Positions 1-6,484 of a stretch of 42,695 nucleotides of DNA are shown piece after piece (the stretch's first letter is position 1; each line of letters starts with the position of its first letter). This DNA comes from a virus. The stretch lies in IMG/VR virus record IMGVR_UViG_3300033148_001917, positions 1-42,695 of that record; one strand, given 5' to 3'. The notes under the pieces are model-generated. The model made no database searches. It had not been told where the DNA came from and was given only the letters and a program-made list of their open reading frames with translations. Position numbers and translations under genes: made by a program.

Positions 1-114
1 CTTATTCAGATGTAATGAGTAGAATTAGCGAACATAGTTCGCCAGATGAGCATATATTCGATACAGCCATGAGAATAATAGATAAATTTGAAAATGAAAC
101 GAACACACACAACA
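1..114. repeat. Terminal direct repeat, left copy
   Basis: These 114 bases are identical to 42582-42695. The repeat cuts through one reading frame that closes perfectly when the ends are joined, so this is the overlap of a circular assembly, meaning a circularly permuted or circular genome with a unit of about 42,581 bp. A true 114-bp terminal repeat in the virion is less likely but cannot be excluded from sequence alone. Confidence 0.95.
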
Positions 115-119
115 AGTAA
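1..119 (+). CDS. 3' end of hypothetical protein that starts at 42386 and wraps across the junction
   Basis: This is the C-terminal part of a 104-residue protein whose start lies at 42386. Base 1 is the second base of a codon and the frame runs to TAA at 117-119, ending in ENETNTHNK. The protein is charged and helical without cysteines or membrane segments. I do not recognise it. See the entry at 42386 for the N-terminal part. Confidence 0.8.
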   Translation, partial: YSDVMSRISEHSSPDEHIFDTAMRIIDKFENETNTHNK

Positions 120-246
120 ATTTGCTTATGGATCTGGAGTACATTGTTGGGTAATTAGAACCTCCTGGATAGCTTATTTAATTACTAAACCTAATTGGTG
201 GTGGCGGATTGAATTTATGTATTTTAGACAGGTATGGAGAGAATAA
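94..246 (+). CDS. Small tryptophan-rich hypothetical protein
   Basis: An ATG-started frame of 50 residues overlaps the end of the preceding gene by 26 bases. It is basic at the N terminus (MKRTHTTSK) and unusually rich in aromatic residues, with an NWWWR cluster and an FMYFRQVWRE end. No clear Shine-Dalgarno precedes it, so translation would depend on coupling to the upstream gene. Function unknown. It fills an otherwise gene-free gap in a tightly packed operon, which is the main support. Confidence 0.45.
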   Translation: MKRTHTTSKFAYGSGVHCWVIRTSWIAYLITKPNWWWRIEFMYFRQVWRE

Positions 247-264
247 TGGATATAGGAGGATAGT

Positions 265-510
265 ATGGAAGATGATTTAGAAAAAGCTGATGGTGAAGCG
301 CAAATGATTGCAGAATCTTTTGGATTAGTTGATAAAAAAGACATGCCAGCTTTATCCAAAATATATGAAGCATTTCAAGAAATCAGTGAAAAACATGTAG
401 ACTCAGCTTATGGGTCGGAAGGCGCTGATTATTGGGCGACTATCAATGATAGGGAATATTTTATAACCGTGACCCCCTCAAACAAACAGAAAAAAGACGA
501 GAGCCATTAG
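265..510 (+). CDS. Hypothetical early protein, 81 aa
   Basis: A strong GGAGGA precedes the ATG. The protein starts acidic (MEDDLEKADGEAQ) and ends hydrophilic, with no membrane segment or recognisable motif. It sits in the rightward early operon just upstream of the methyltransferase-like gene. Function unknown. Confidence 0.75.
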   Translation: MEDDLEKADGEAQMIAESFGLVDKKDMPALSKIYEAFQEISEKHVDSAYGSEGADYWATINDREYFITVTPSNKQKKDESH

Positions 511-542
511 TGAGGATTAATAATGGGAATGGATAACATAAG

Positions 543-1124
543 ATGAGAGTTTTAATAGGATGTGAGGAAAGCCAGGTAGTGTGTAAAGCCTTCCGTGAGA
601 AAGGACATGAGGCTTATTCCTGTGACATACAAGAATGTTCAGGTGGGAAACCGGAATGGCATATTAAGGGTGATGTATTGGATAATCTGGAAGGATGGGA
701 TTTAGGTATATTTCACCCCGATTGTACTTATCTGACTAATGCAGGCAATAAATGGTTGTTTGTAGATTCATCAAAATCTACAGTATCAGAAAGACTTGTT
801 TTACGAGACAAGGCAATAGAGTTTTTTCTTAAATTAAAAAATGCGCCCATAGAAAAGATAGCCATAGAGAATCCACAGCCTCATCCTTATGTTATAGAGA
901 GGGTGGGTAGATTTACAGATAAAGTACAGCCCTGGATGTTTGGTGATCCAGAGACAAAAGGTGTGTGTTTGTGGTTGAAAAACCTCCCTCCTTTGATGTC
1001 TACTATTATCGAGAGTAAACGGGAAGATTTGAAACATCGACTACCGCCAGGGCCTGAAAGAGCAAAACTAAGAAGCAAGTTCTTTCCTAATATGGCGGAA
1101 GCAATGGCAGATCAGTGGGGATAA
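543..1124 (+). CDS. Phage DNA methyltransferase-like protein (C5-MTase-related fold)
   Basis: This 193-residue protein belongs by pattern to a family of small phage proteins usually annotated as DNA (cytosine-5) methyltransferases. An N-terminal SAM-site-like segment (MRVLIGCEESQVVCKAF, then SCDIQ) is followed by HPDCTYL near residue 58, in the place of the catalytic Pro-Cys loop, and by AIENP near residue 108, in the place of the ENV/ENP motif. Here an Asp separates Pro and Cys, unlike the PC of active C5 enzymes, so activity is uncertain. The protein is short for a full C5 enzyme and lacks an evident target-recognition domain. It could protect phage DNA from restriction or act on a nucleotide. 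No paired restriction enzyme is nearby. The family call is moderately firm; the substrate is inferred. Confidence 0.75.
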   Translation: MRVLIGCEESQVVCKAFREKGHEAYSCDIQECSGGKPEWHIKGDVLDNLEGWDLGIFHPDCTYLTNAGNKWLFVDSSKSTVSERLVLRDKAIEFFLKLKNAPIEKIAIENPQPHPYVIERVGRFTDKVQPWMFGDPETKGVCLWLKNLPPLMSTIIESKREDLKHRLPPGPERAKLRSKFFPNMAEAMADQWG

Positions 1125-1126
1125 CC

Positions 1127-1249
1127 ATGTTATTACGGGTTACATTATCAGGTTATTACCGCTATATACGGTTATTTAATGACCGTCAAATAGAGGGTTC
1201 GTATATATTTCAATCGCTTATCATGTTTTCATTTACAGGTTATTTATGA
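1127..1249 (+). CDS. Small basic/aromatic hypothetical protein, 40 aa
   Basis: An ATG frame fills the 120-bp gap between the methyltransferase-like gene and the next gene, with which it shares an ATGA overlap at 1246-1249. It is rich in Tyr, Arg and hydrophobic residues (GYYRYIRLFN, then LIMFSFTGYL), perhaps membrane-associated. No clear ribosome-binding site. The DNA contains the imperfectly repeated motif GGTTATT three times, so it could instead be an untranslated spacer. Confidence 0.4.
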   Translation: MLLRVTLSGYYRYIRLFNDRQIEGSYIFQSLIMFSFTGYL

Positions 1250-1443
1250 GTCTGAACAACATAAAGAAACGCATTAACCAAAGACGTAAGGAAGCCTGGG
1301 ACTCTTTAACAAAAGAAGAACAGTCTTTAATGAAACAGGAGGGGTTAACATGGCAGATGCCTTACCGACAAGACTTTATAGTAGTGGGGACAACGTTATG
1401 GGATCAAATACAGGTGGTAAAAAAATTAAAGGGCATGTTATAA
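1246..1443 (+). CDS. Hypothetical basic protein, 65 aa
   Basis: Starts at an ATGA overlap with the frame before it. The N-terminal half is highly basic and helical (MSLNNIKKRINQRRKEAW) and the end is hydrophobic. Its last 94 bases overlap the next gene in another frame, where the next gene has the stronger ribosome-binding site, so only the first 35 residues are confidently unique. Function unknown. Confidence 0.5.
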   Translation: MSLNNIKKRINQRRKEAWDSLTKEEQSLMKQEGLTWQMPYRQDFIVVGTTLWDQIQVVKKLKGML

Positions 1444-1772
1444 CCAAAAGCATGAACATGACTTTAGGTAAGGTTATTGATGCCACTCATGAGAAAGGAT
1501 TGTTTTGTAACGATATTGGCGCAAGAAGTATGATGGCGCTTATTAATTTAGACCTTATCAACTTTAACAAAAGAGACAATAGGTATGTATTATCTACACC
1601 CAGAGGAAGGCATACGTATCGTAGATCCACCAGAAAAAGCCCCACTTACTTAACAGATCATGATGTTGAATTAATGAAAGCACTAGAAAAGGAATCACTT
1701 TCATACGAGGAAATAGCTGATAAATTTGATATCCATAAAAGAACAGCCAGGAAGAAATGTTGTGGTAAATAA
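1350..1772 (+). CDS. Putative HTH regulatory protein, 140 aa
   Basis: AGGAGGGG lies six bases before the ATG. The last 30 residues (SYEEIADKFDIHKRTARKK) fit a helix-turn-helix with the loop between IADKF and HKRTARK, and a basic tail. The middle part (GLFCNDIGARSMMALINLDLINF) also looks like a small winged-helix or MarR-like segment. A DNA-binding role in the early operon is inferred from this pattern only. Confidence 0.65.
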   Translation: MADALPTRLYSSGDNVMGSNTGGKKIKGHVITKSMNMTLGKVIDATHEKGLFCNDIGARSMMALINLDLINFNKRDNRYVLSTPRGRHTYRRSTRKSPTYLTDHDVELMKALEKESLSYEEIADKFDIHKRTARKKCCGK

Positions 1773-1944
1773 AATATGTTTAAAATGTGGGGTACGTAAG
1801 CATATTAACTCCTTCAAAAAAGGCAAGAGACATTGTAATACTTGTTTAGATTTAGAGAAGATAGACTACAGTTTATTATACAAACCTTGGACAAAGGGCG
1901 CTATACAAAGACATTACTTTGCTAATAAGGTGAAATATGAGTAA
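1762..1944 (+). CDS. Zinc-ribbon protein, 60 aa
   Basis: I place the start at GTG 1762, six bases after AGGAAG; a TTG further upstream is the alternative. CLKC and CNTC pairs about 18 residues apart form a small treble-clef or zinc-ribbon site of the kind that recognises nucleic acid in HNH-associated and phage transcription proteins. The rest is basic and aromatic. It overlaps the HTH gene before it and the gene after it, indicating translational coupling. Function unknown. Confidence 0.6.
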   Translation: MVNKICLKCGVRKHINSFKKGKRHCNTCLDLEKIDYSLLYKPWTKGAIQRHYFANKVKYE

Positions 1945-2119
1945 ATATAGTGAATGGGTTGACCTAATTCCCGGTAAAGATGGGTTCTGGAAAGAAGAAA
2001 CAAGAGAAGTATATGAGGATGCAATGGAAAATCTTGTTAGTTTAGGTATGGCAGAAGTCGAGGCGTATGATTTTTTATTCCATTTGTATCATGTAACTGG
2101 TGGGGAATTTGGCGAATAA
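1937..2119 (+). CDS. Hypothetical acidic protein, 60 aa
   Basis: ATG overlaps the preceding gene end by eight bases, with AAGGTG as ribosome-binding site. The protein is acidic and helical (EETREVYEDAMENLVSLGMA) with an aromatic end. No recognisable family. Likely a small early host-takeover or accessory factor by position alone. Confidence 0.6.
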   Translation: MSKYSEWVDLIPGKDGFWKEETREVYEDAMENLVSLGMAEVEAYDFLFHLYHVTGGEFGE

Positions 2120-2140
2120 CAGGATATAGGGAGGGATGTG

Positions 2141-2344
2141 ATGGAAGTTTATGTGACATTTGAAAAAGATGGGCATGGCGGAGAACAAATAGAAAAAGTC
2201 TTTGCCCATGAAGCTATTGCTCAAGATTATATAATTGAAACAAGACTCAGCCGCCGTTCAGCATACAAAGATTTTGCGAAGCACCAGCTTGAAGAATTAA
2301 CGCTTGAATATATAGAAACCCACAAGATAGTGGATAGAGCATAA
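2141..2344 (+). CDS. Hypothetical protein, 67 aa
   Basis: GGGAGGG precedes ATG 2141; an in-frame GTG three bases earlier is the alternative start. Begins MEVYVTFEKDGHGGEQIEKV, a likely two-strand plus helix fold, then a basic segment. Resembles small phage proteins that begin with a beta strand and carry an amino-acid stretch on gene-product ageing; I cannot name the family. Located directly before NinB. Confidence 0.6.
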   Translation: MEVYVTFEKDGHGGEQIEKVFAHEAIAQDYIIETRLSRRSAYKDFAKHQLEELTLEYIETHKIVDRA

Positions 2345-2347
2345 TAA

Positions 2348-2746
2348 ATGAAAGGCTCTTATAAAATAGTTACTGAGAAGGACAGACAAGACCTTCTCCA
2401 AAGGATAAGTCACGCCTCTCTGGAAAGGCCGTGGAGAGTAACGGTAGAGTTTTACAAGAAGAAACGTTCAATAGACCAGAACGATTTATTCCATGTCTTA
2501 ATGAGAGAGGTCAGTCAAAAGTATGCAGAGCATTATGGTGAATTTATTACACCTACTTTCTTTAAAAAGTTCTTTAAGGAAATGTTTTTAGGGCAGGAAG
2601 TAGCTATAATTAGTGGTAAACAAGTAGCTGTAACACGAAGCACTAGCGATTTAAACGTACAGGAAATGTCCGATCTAATTGAACAGGTCTATATGTACGC
2701 ATCTACCGAATGGAGCATCGTATTAGGAAATAGAGATGGAAGCTAA
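2348..2746 (+). CDS. NinB-like recombination mediator
   Basis: The 132-residue protein matches the NinB/Orf pattern of lambda: after an N-terminal strand region (RPWRVTVEFYKKKRS) comes SIDQNDLFHVLMREVSQ, the signature SxxQNxxxHxLL region near residues 42-58. Lambda Orf binds single-stranded DNA and SSB and helps load the annealing recombinase in place of RecFOR. The length is close to the family norm of about 145. The phage also encodes a Rad52-like annealing protein and an SSB-like protein on the opposite strand, which fits a recombination pathway. The family call is good; the partner is inferred. Confidence 0.8.
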   Translation: MKGSYKIVTEKDRQDLLQRISHASLERPWRVTVEFYKKKRSIDQNDLFHVLMREVSQKYAEHYGEFITPTFFKKFFKEMFLGQEVAIISGKQVAVTRSTSDLNVQEMSDLIEQVYMYASTEWSIVLGNRDGS

Positions 2747-3026
2747 CCAGATAACATCAGCTAGATATATACTTGATTGGTTAAAAAGAGATCATGGTTC
2801 AATTTCTAACAAAGTTTTATCTGATATGTGTGATGAAATTATCGAGCTTGGTGTCGCATTGCAGACTTTGGTCGATTTGAAAAACCATAAAGATAAACAC
2901 GGAAAAGATGAGTATTATTTTAAGCAACAACCTATAGCATGGGAAAGAGCAAAGGAAATATTAAATCAAGATAAGAAACCTGATGACCCTGATGACAATC
3001 AAGCTACCGAAGACACGCTAGGATAG
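2736..3026 (+). CDS. Hypothetical protein, 96 aa
   Basis: Overlaps the end of the NinB-like gene by 11 bases; AGGAAA lies just upstream. A helical body (ARYILDWLKRDH, CDEIIELGVALQTLVDL) is followed by an acidic DDPDDNQATED tail. No catalytic motif seen. The acidic tail might mediate protein contacts. Confidence 0.65.
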   Translation: MEANQITSARYILDWLKRDHGSISNKVLSDMCDEIIELGVALQTLVDLKNHKDKHGKDEYYFKQQPIAWERAKEILNQDKKPDDPDDNQATEDTLG

Positions 3027-3075
3027 TAGGTACAGTGAAAGCTAAAGCGGTTAAAATAATACAGTAGGAGGATAT

Positions 3076-3270
3076 ATGGGTGTAAATGTGATAGTTAAAT
3101 ATGAGACGGAAGGTAAAAATGCTATGGATATAAGGACATTGTTTTGCCAAGTTGCGAGCACTGCGCCAGATAATCAAAATCCATTAGAGAAAACAAATTT
3201 CAATGAATTGCTTTCAGAAATAGTTCAGTCTGCGTTTGATGCGGGGCGTTATTATGAAAAGGAAAACTAA
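3076..3270 (+). CDS. Hypothetical protein, 64 aa
   Basis: TAGGAGGA is spaced well before the ATG. The protein ends SAFDAGRYYEKEN, a helical end common to small phage early proteins. No membrane segment or metal site. Function unknown. Confidence 0.65.
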   Translation: MGVNVIVKYETEGKNAMDIRTLFCQVASTAPDNQNPLEKTNFNELLSEIVQSAFDAGRYYEKEN

Positions 3271-3309
3271 CATAAAGCATTGAGTTAGAGATAACATTAG
3301 GAGAGAGAA

Positions 3310-3519
3310 ATGTATGCCAGCCCATTAGCAATAAATCAGGGTACAATATGTAGTGGTTTTATTGACGGTGAAACAAGGTGTAAGCATGGTCATATACAAA
3401 CCCCTAGATGCAATCCTTCTGTAAGTCCGTTTAGTCATGAATGGTCTCCAAAGAAAGGGCCAGTATGTGTAATCGGAGATGAAATACAAGACAGGCATTT
3501 TCATAGAACTGGAGGATAA
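3310..3519 (+). CDS. Cys/His-containing hypothetical protein, 69 aa
   Basis: TTAGGAGAGA precedes the ATG. It has scattered cysteines and histidines (TICSGF, RCKHGHIQTPRCNP, GPVCVIGD) that could hold a metal ion, and is rich in Pro and Gly. No match that I recognise. Confidence 0.6.
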   Translation: MYASPLAINQGTICSGFIDGETRCKHGHIQTPRCNPSVSPFSHEWSPKKGPVCVIGDEIQDRHFHRTGG

Positions 3520-3522
3520 GAG

Positions 3523-3708
3523 ATGATTGAGTATGAAAGATCAGTACCAGACTGGCGATTCAGTGCTAGTGATTCTCCATTTATGGAAGGCAGCTTGAAT
3601 ATAAAATTAGCGTTTTCTAATATATCATCAAGTCTAAATAAAATACCGCGTCCTGCATGGCATAGACAGATTGTATACCAGAGATTAATGAGACAGATAC
3701 ATGCTTAA
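3523..3708 (+). CDS. Hypothetical protein, 61 aa
   Basis: GGAGGA nine bases before the ATG supports the start. The protein has an aromatic N terminus (EYERSVPDWRF) and a basic end and overlaps the next gene by eight bases. No family recognised. Confidence 0.6.
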   Translation: MIEYERSVPDWRFSASDSPFMEGSLNIKLAFSNISSSLNKIPRPAWHRQIVYQRLMRQIHA

Positions 3709-4015
3709 ACAACCCATATTCAAAAGTAAGAAATTAACAAATTCCGCCAGAGACCAGGATTGTATTCGCTGTGGAAAGGATGGAGAGACTAGAGCTTGTC
3801 ATTATAATGGGCAACGTCAGCATCAGTATGGCAAGGGCAGAGGGATAAAATGTAGTGATCTCATGACAGCAGAATTTTGCCATACTTGTGATCAAGAATT
3901 CTCAGAAGGCTCCCAAGAATGGCTACATCCAGACGAAAGGGATGCTGAGTTTTTCCATTGGATAAACCTAACTAATATCAGACGTATAGCTAATGGAGTG
4001 TTACGTGGCGACTAG
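3701..4015 (+). CDS. YbcO/DUF1364-family putative nuclease
   Basis: The pattern NSARDQDCIRC, then TRACHYNG, KGRGIKCSDLMTAEFC and HTCDQ follows the DUF1364 (YbcO) family of metal-dependent phage nucleases, in which two Cys pairs hold zinc and an AH/CH plus CH element forms the HNH-like active site. Here the usual AH is ACH and the last CHxxI is CDQEF, so the catalytic site is somewhat atypical. Length 104 is normal. The family sits in the nin-like region of lambdoid phages among recombination genes, as here, two kilobases from NinB. Confidence 0.75.
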   Translation: MLKQPIFKSKKLTNSARDQDCIRCGKDGETRACHYNGQRQHQYGKGRGIKCSDLMTAEFCHTCDQEFSEGSQEWLHPDERDAEFFHWINLTNIRRIANGVLRGD

Positions 4016-4337
4016 CCCTACAACATTAAGCCTCAAGAACATGAGAGAGCGTGGGTACTTGTCTGCGGTGGTAGAGAAGTGGAACCCACACGCCAAAATC
4101 AGACAAGACTTGTATGGGATTATTGACTTAGTGGGGGTTGGTGATGGGACTTTAGCAGTACAATCAACTAGTGATAACGGTGGGAATGTGGCGAAACGAA
4201 TAACAAAGATAAGAGAATCAGAGAATACTAATATTATCTTGGATGCTGGCTGGAAAATAGAAGTACATGGCTGGAAGAAGGTTAAGAACAGATGGCAAGT
4301 CAGGATTGTAGAGATTACCCCGATTGAGGAGGGATGA
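4005..4337 (+). CDS. PD-(D/E)XK-like small nuclease (VRR-NUC or resolvase type)
   Basis: I choose GTG 4005, which has TGGAG seven bases upstream; an in-frame ATG at 3993 lacks one. The core KIRQDLYGIIDLVGVGDGTLAVQ supplies the Asp after a basic helix (RQDLYGIIDLV) and a strand with Q-S-T in the place of the ExK half-motif, followed by AGWKIEVHGWKK and RWQVRIVEI strands. This layout is familiar in small phage nucleases related to VRR-NUC and Holliday-resolvase folds. It may process recombination or replication intermediates. The fold is moderately supported; the activity is inferred. Confidence 0.6.
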   Translation: MATSPTTLSLKNMRERGYLSAVVEKWNPHAKIRQDLYGIIDLVGVGDGTLAVQSTSDNGGNVAKRITKIRESENTNIILDAGWKIEVHGWKKVKNRWQVRIVEITPIEEG

Positions 4338-4349
4338 TATGTGGATATA
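4323..4349. repeat. Linker repeat A, copy 1
   Basis: 27 bases identical to 4742-4768. It contains the ribosome-binding site GAGGAGGG and the start codon region. In copy 1 the reading frame begins at GTG 4341; in copy 2 it begins at ATG 4758. Confidence 0.9.
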
Positions 4350-4529
4350 GATTGTGAACATAAGAAATTGATGTTTGGCTCAGGCGACTATTATATATTC
4401 TGTGAAGAATGCCATAAAAGCTGGATCATGGAAGATGATCATAAAAACAATGTCGGGTTGATATCGCAGCATTTATCTGGTGAATTTAGAGAAAAGATAG
4501 GTTCTGGCAGAGAGATTGAGGACAAATAA
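4341..4529 (+). CDS. Zinc-binding hypothetical protein, 62 aa
   Basis: GTG start with GGAGGG seven bases upstream; the overlapping ATG at 4339 hits a stop after three codons. Contains CEH near the N terminus and CEECHKSW around residues 23-30, a likely small zinc site. It lies between linker repeats A1 and B1 and therefore forms one of two cassettes in the 4.3-4.95 kb repeat unit. Confidence 0.6.
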   Translation: MDIDCEHKKLMFGSGDYYIFCEECHKSWIMEDDHKNNVGLISQHLSGEFREKIGSGREIEDK

Positions 4530-4548
4530 TGGATAGACTCTATACGAG
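4516..4548. repeat. Linker repeat B, copy 1
   Basis: 33 bases match 4921-4953 with three differences. This copy carries an 11-codon remnant (MDRLYTRLEGL, then stop) of the N terminus of the protein encoded intact at 4934. Confidence 0.85.
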
Positions 4549-4560
4549 ATTGGAGGGGTT

Positions 4561-4734
4561 ATGACAGAACAAGAATATTGTAATGTTAGTGATTTGGTAA
4601 TACTTAGAAATATGAAAGATATGCTGAGAGCCTTGAATTGTTTTGATAATCCTAATAAATCTAGGCGCATGAGTATTTCTGAAAACATTAATTTAATGAT
4701 CGATGATGTTAATAAAGACATTGATATAGATTAA
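4561..4734 (+). CDS. Hypothetical protein, 57 aa
   Basis: GGAGGGG six bases before the ATG. A helical, Asn/Asp/Ile-rich protein (MTEQEYCNVSDLVILRNMKD, ending DIDID). It occupies the interval between linker repeats B1 and A2 and probably came in with the cassette exchange. Function unknown. Confidence 0.65.
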   Translation: MTEQEYCNVSDLVILRNMKDMLRALNCFDNPNKSRRMSISENINLMIDDVNKDIDID

Positions 4735-4741
4735 AAGATTT

Positions 4742-4768
4742 ATTGAGGAGGGATGATATGTGGATATA
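4742..4768. repeat. Linker repeat A, copy 2
   Basis: 27 bases identical to 4323-4349, again placing the same ribosome-binding site before a new gene. Confidence 0.9.
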
Positions 4769-4934
4769 TACGGACACGGAAATGCCCGAAGAAGGAGCTT
4801 GGGTAATATTCGCAAGTGATAAAAAAGGTATCGCCGTGGGGTATTATGCTGATGAGTGGGTGTGCTTTACCCCTTTGAGACCGCTAGGGAAAATAATTAA
4901 GTGGCAACCTCTACCAGATTTTGAGGATAAATAA
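4758..4934 (+). CDS. DUF551-like protein, 58 aa
   Basis: ATG 4758 has GGAGGG correctly spaced; an in-frame TTG upstream lies in the repeat itself. The pattern WIYTDTEMPEEGAWVIF, then GYYADEWVC and IKWQPLPDF follows DUF551 (W..V.d.lP..g..V ... gyy ... W ... WqpLP), a small early protein of unknown function that is common in enterobacterial and other phages. It shares only the linker, not the coding sequence, with the gene at 4341. Confidence 0.7.
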   Translation: MWIYTDTEMPEEGAWVIFASDKKGIAVGYYADEWVCFTPLRPLGKIIKWQPLPDFEDK

Positions 4935-4953
4935 TGGATAGACTCTACAAGAG
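4921..4953. repeat. Linker repeat B, copy 2
   Basis: 33-base partner of 4516-4548 with three mismatches. Here the MDRLY reading frame continues into a full gene. Confidence 0.85.
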
Positions 4954-5146
4954 CCATTTCGGTGATCCAGCCAAGCACCACGAGATCCAGGATGATTACA
5001 ATGTAGGCTGTAGAGGGTGCCTATCTAACAATCAGACTACTATTACAGTAGGACCGAACCGTACCAGACAAAGATGGGTGTGCGACATGAAACAAGTTTG
5101 TTATCCGAATGGTGGGAAGGACTTATGTATGTGGTGGAGGAAGTGA
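4934..5146 (+). CDS. Cys-rich zinc-finger-like protein, 70 aa
   Basis: ATG at 4934 overlaps the previous stop by one base. Five cysteines (CRGC, then CDMKQVCYPNGGKDLC) and a His-rich N terminus suggest a zinc-binding module. It resembles small Cys-rich proteins that lie near late antiterminators in many phages. Its first codons are duplicated in B1 at 4530. Confidence 0.65.
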   Translation: MDRLYKSHFGDPAKHHEIQDDYNVGCRGCLSNNQTTITVGPNRTRQRWVCDMKQVCYPNGGKDLCMWWRK

Positions 5147-5607
5147 CTAATCCTATCCGGCTATTGGCTATGCAAGTTGAGAAGTCAGGGAATATGGAAC
5201 CCTCCTCTCCCTCAATAAACGAGATAGACCAAGCCATCGCCTCTGGTATGTGTTCAGGGATGCCCCGCCACTGGTATCTTTCAGCAAGGCTTAAATGGTG
5301 CCTAGACACATCAGTCAGGAATGAGCTTGAACAACGGCTTATGAAAGAGGCTATCTGGCTATCTAAAAATGAAAAGTGGAGAGTCCCTAAAGGTAGGAAT
5401 TATATAGAAAAAATGGTAATATTAAGCATGGATGAGACATTAGATCCACGCAGTTACAAGCCAGCCTGGGTGAAATCCCAAGTCTTGGGGATGGACGATT
5501 CCAGGTTCTCAAGGGTCTGGTCTGAACGGTATGAGGGCGTGTTTTCCTATATCCGAGACTGGTCAGATTGCGCTATTGATTACCTGAAAAAGAAGCAGCG
5601 AAGATGA
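5125..5607 (+). CDS. Possible Q-like late antitermination protein
   Basis: I start at ATG 5125 with GGAAGGA upstream, overlapping the previous gene by 22 bases; an in-frame ATG at 5074 is possible but lies deeper in that gene. The 160-residue protein has the spacing seen in phage Q-type antiterminators: RHWYLSARLKW, KEAIWLSKNEKWRVPKGRNYIEKM, then VLGMDDSRFSRVWSERYEGV and IRDWSDCAIDYL. The last part looks like a helix-turn-helix (LGMDDSRFSRVWSERY). Position adds support: it is followed by a structured leader with an intrinsic terminator and then the virion genes, as Q is before pR'-tR'. The family assignment is a pattern judgement and not certain. Confidence 0.55.
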   Translation: MYVVEEVTNPIRLLAMQVEKSGNMEPSSPSINEIDQAIASGMCSGMPRHWYLSARLKWCLDTSVRNELEQRLMKEAIWLSKNEKWRVPKGRNYIEKMVILSMDETLDPRSYKPAWVKSQVLGMDDSRFSRVWSERYEGVFSYIRDWSDCAIDYLKKKQRR

Positions 5608-6086
5608 CATATTGCGAAAGATGGCCGATTACACATACTCAATATAAATGTTTAACCACAGGATGTAGAAAATTTCGACCACGAGGTCAGAAATATTGTG
5701 AAGATCACCGACATTTAGCCATCCTTGATGAAATCAATAAATTAAGTGACATAAAAGAGCCTAAAGAAGAAAAACATTTTGGCTGTTGGATATATTTTGT
5801 AGAGGCTAAAGGAACAAAATTAATAAAAATTGGTAGGACGGCCTCGTTGAAGGAACGCATGTGTGCGTTAAATACATCCTCGCCTGTAGAATTGAACACA
5901 ATAGCCTTATTGAAGGCCACACCTTCTCTTGAGACAGATTTGCATGAATATTTCGACTTTTGCAGGAAAAGAGGCGAATGGTTTGAAATATGTACTGATC
6001 TTCAGGAAGTCATTGATTTAGCTAAGAAAAATAAACTACCAGAAATCAAAGAAAAGATACGCCAGAAAATTGACAAAGCGCAATGA
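5604..6086 (+). CDS. GIY-YIG (T5orf172/MUG113-type) nuclease with N-terminal zinc finger
   Basis: ATG overlaps the Q-like gene by four bases. Residues 1-40 carry a C-x5-C...C-x3-H zinc site (CLTTGCRKF, YCEDH). From residue 62 comes a GIY-YIG-like core: WIYFVEA, LIKIGRTASLKERMCALN with the conserved Arg, a middle Glu near LETDLHEYF, and RGEWFEI at the end. This arrangement is typical for the T5orf172 and MUG113 subfamilies, many of which are homing-type or accessory nucleases. Its position between an antiterminator-like gene and the leader suggests a mobile insertion. Confidence 0.8.
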   Translation: MTYCERWPITHTQYKCLTTGCRKFRPRGQKYCEDHRHLAILDEINKLSDIKEPKEEKHFGCWIYFVEAKGTKLIKIGRTASLKERMCALNTSSPVELNTIALLKATPSLETDLHEYFDFCRKRGEWFEICTDLQEVIDLAKKNKLPEIKEKIRQKIDKAQ

Positions 6087-6090
6087 ATAA

Positions 6091-6482
6091 CCTACTCTAA
6101 ACGTAGGATGGGGTTTTGCCCCTACAGAATTTGCGCGGCGTGGAAAGCTTCAAGACACGCACCTTTAACCTAGTTTACTAGATTCAGGATGCCTTATTAG
6201 GCAAGTCACAGTAGCGCGTGACCGCAAATAACACCGCTTAGGCGGAAGGGAATACCGAGAGGTAGCCCAAAATCCTAGCTGCCAGAGCAGTTAGTTGCAT
6301 CCAGTAACCGGGGGCTGATAGACAATTCCTCGGTATTAACAACACCCCTTACGCCTCTGACAAGTATGTATAAATCTGAACCCAGTATGCGTTCAGTAGG
6401 TTATATATTAAGCGCACCATGAGGGGTTACTTGAACAATAAGCAAAACCATCCATTTAGCCCTGCTTGCAGGGTATTTTTTT
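6091..6482 (+). ncRNA. Structured non-coding leader RNA region ending in a terminator
   Basis: No credible gene lies in 6087-6567. The strand can fold into many perfect stems: CCTAC/GTAGG (6091-6107), GCGTG/CACGC (6138-6160), GCCT/AGGC (6191-6202), GTCAC/GTGAC (6205-6222), CCGC/GCGG (6234-6245), a long-range 9-bp AATACCGAG (6251-6259) with CTCGGTATT (6329-6337) that encloses AGCCC/GGGCT (6264-6268, 6312-6316) and TAGCTGC/GCAGTTA, and CTGAAC/GTTCAG (6376-6396). The nested 9-bp, 5-bp and 7-bp arms are hard to explain by chance. By position it may be a late-operon leader acting in antitermination. A stand-alone RNA is the alternative. Its family is unknown to me. Confidence 0.5.
6460..6482 (+). 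terminator. Intrinsic terminator ahead of the virion operon
   Basis: CCCTG-CTTG-CAGGG hairpin (6460-6473) followed by TA and seven T residues. It would stop transcripts from the early operon or leader before the virion genes at 6568 unless read-through is enforced, fitting a tR'-like role. Confidence 0.85.
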
Positions 6483-6484
6483 AC

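Noticed and set aside
4473-4721. 82-aa frame on the minus strand
   Set aside because: It lies opposite the 57-aa gene at 4561 with a good ribosome-binding site and covers the linker repeat; a shadow frame.
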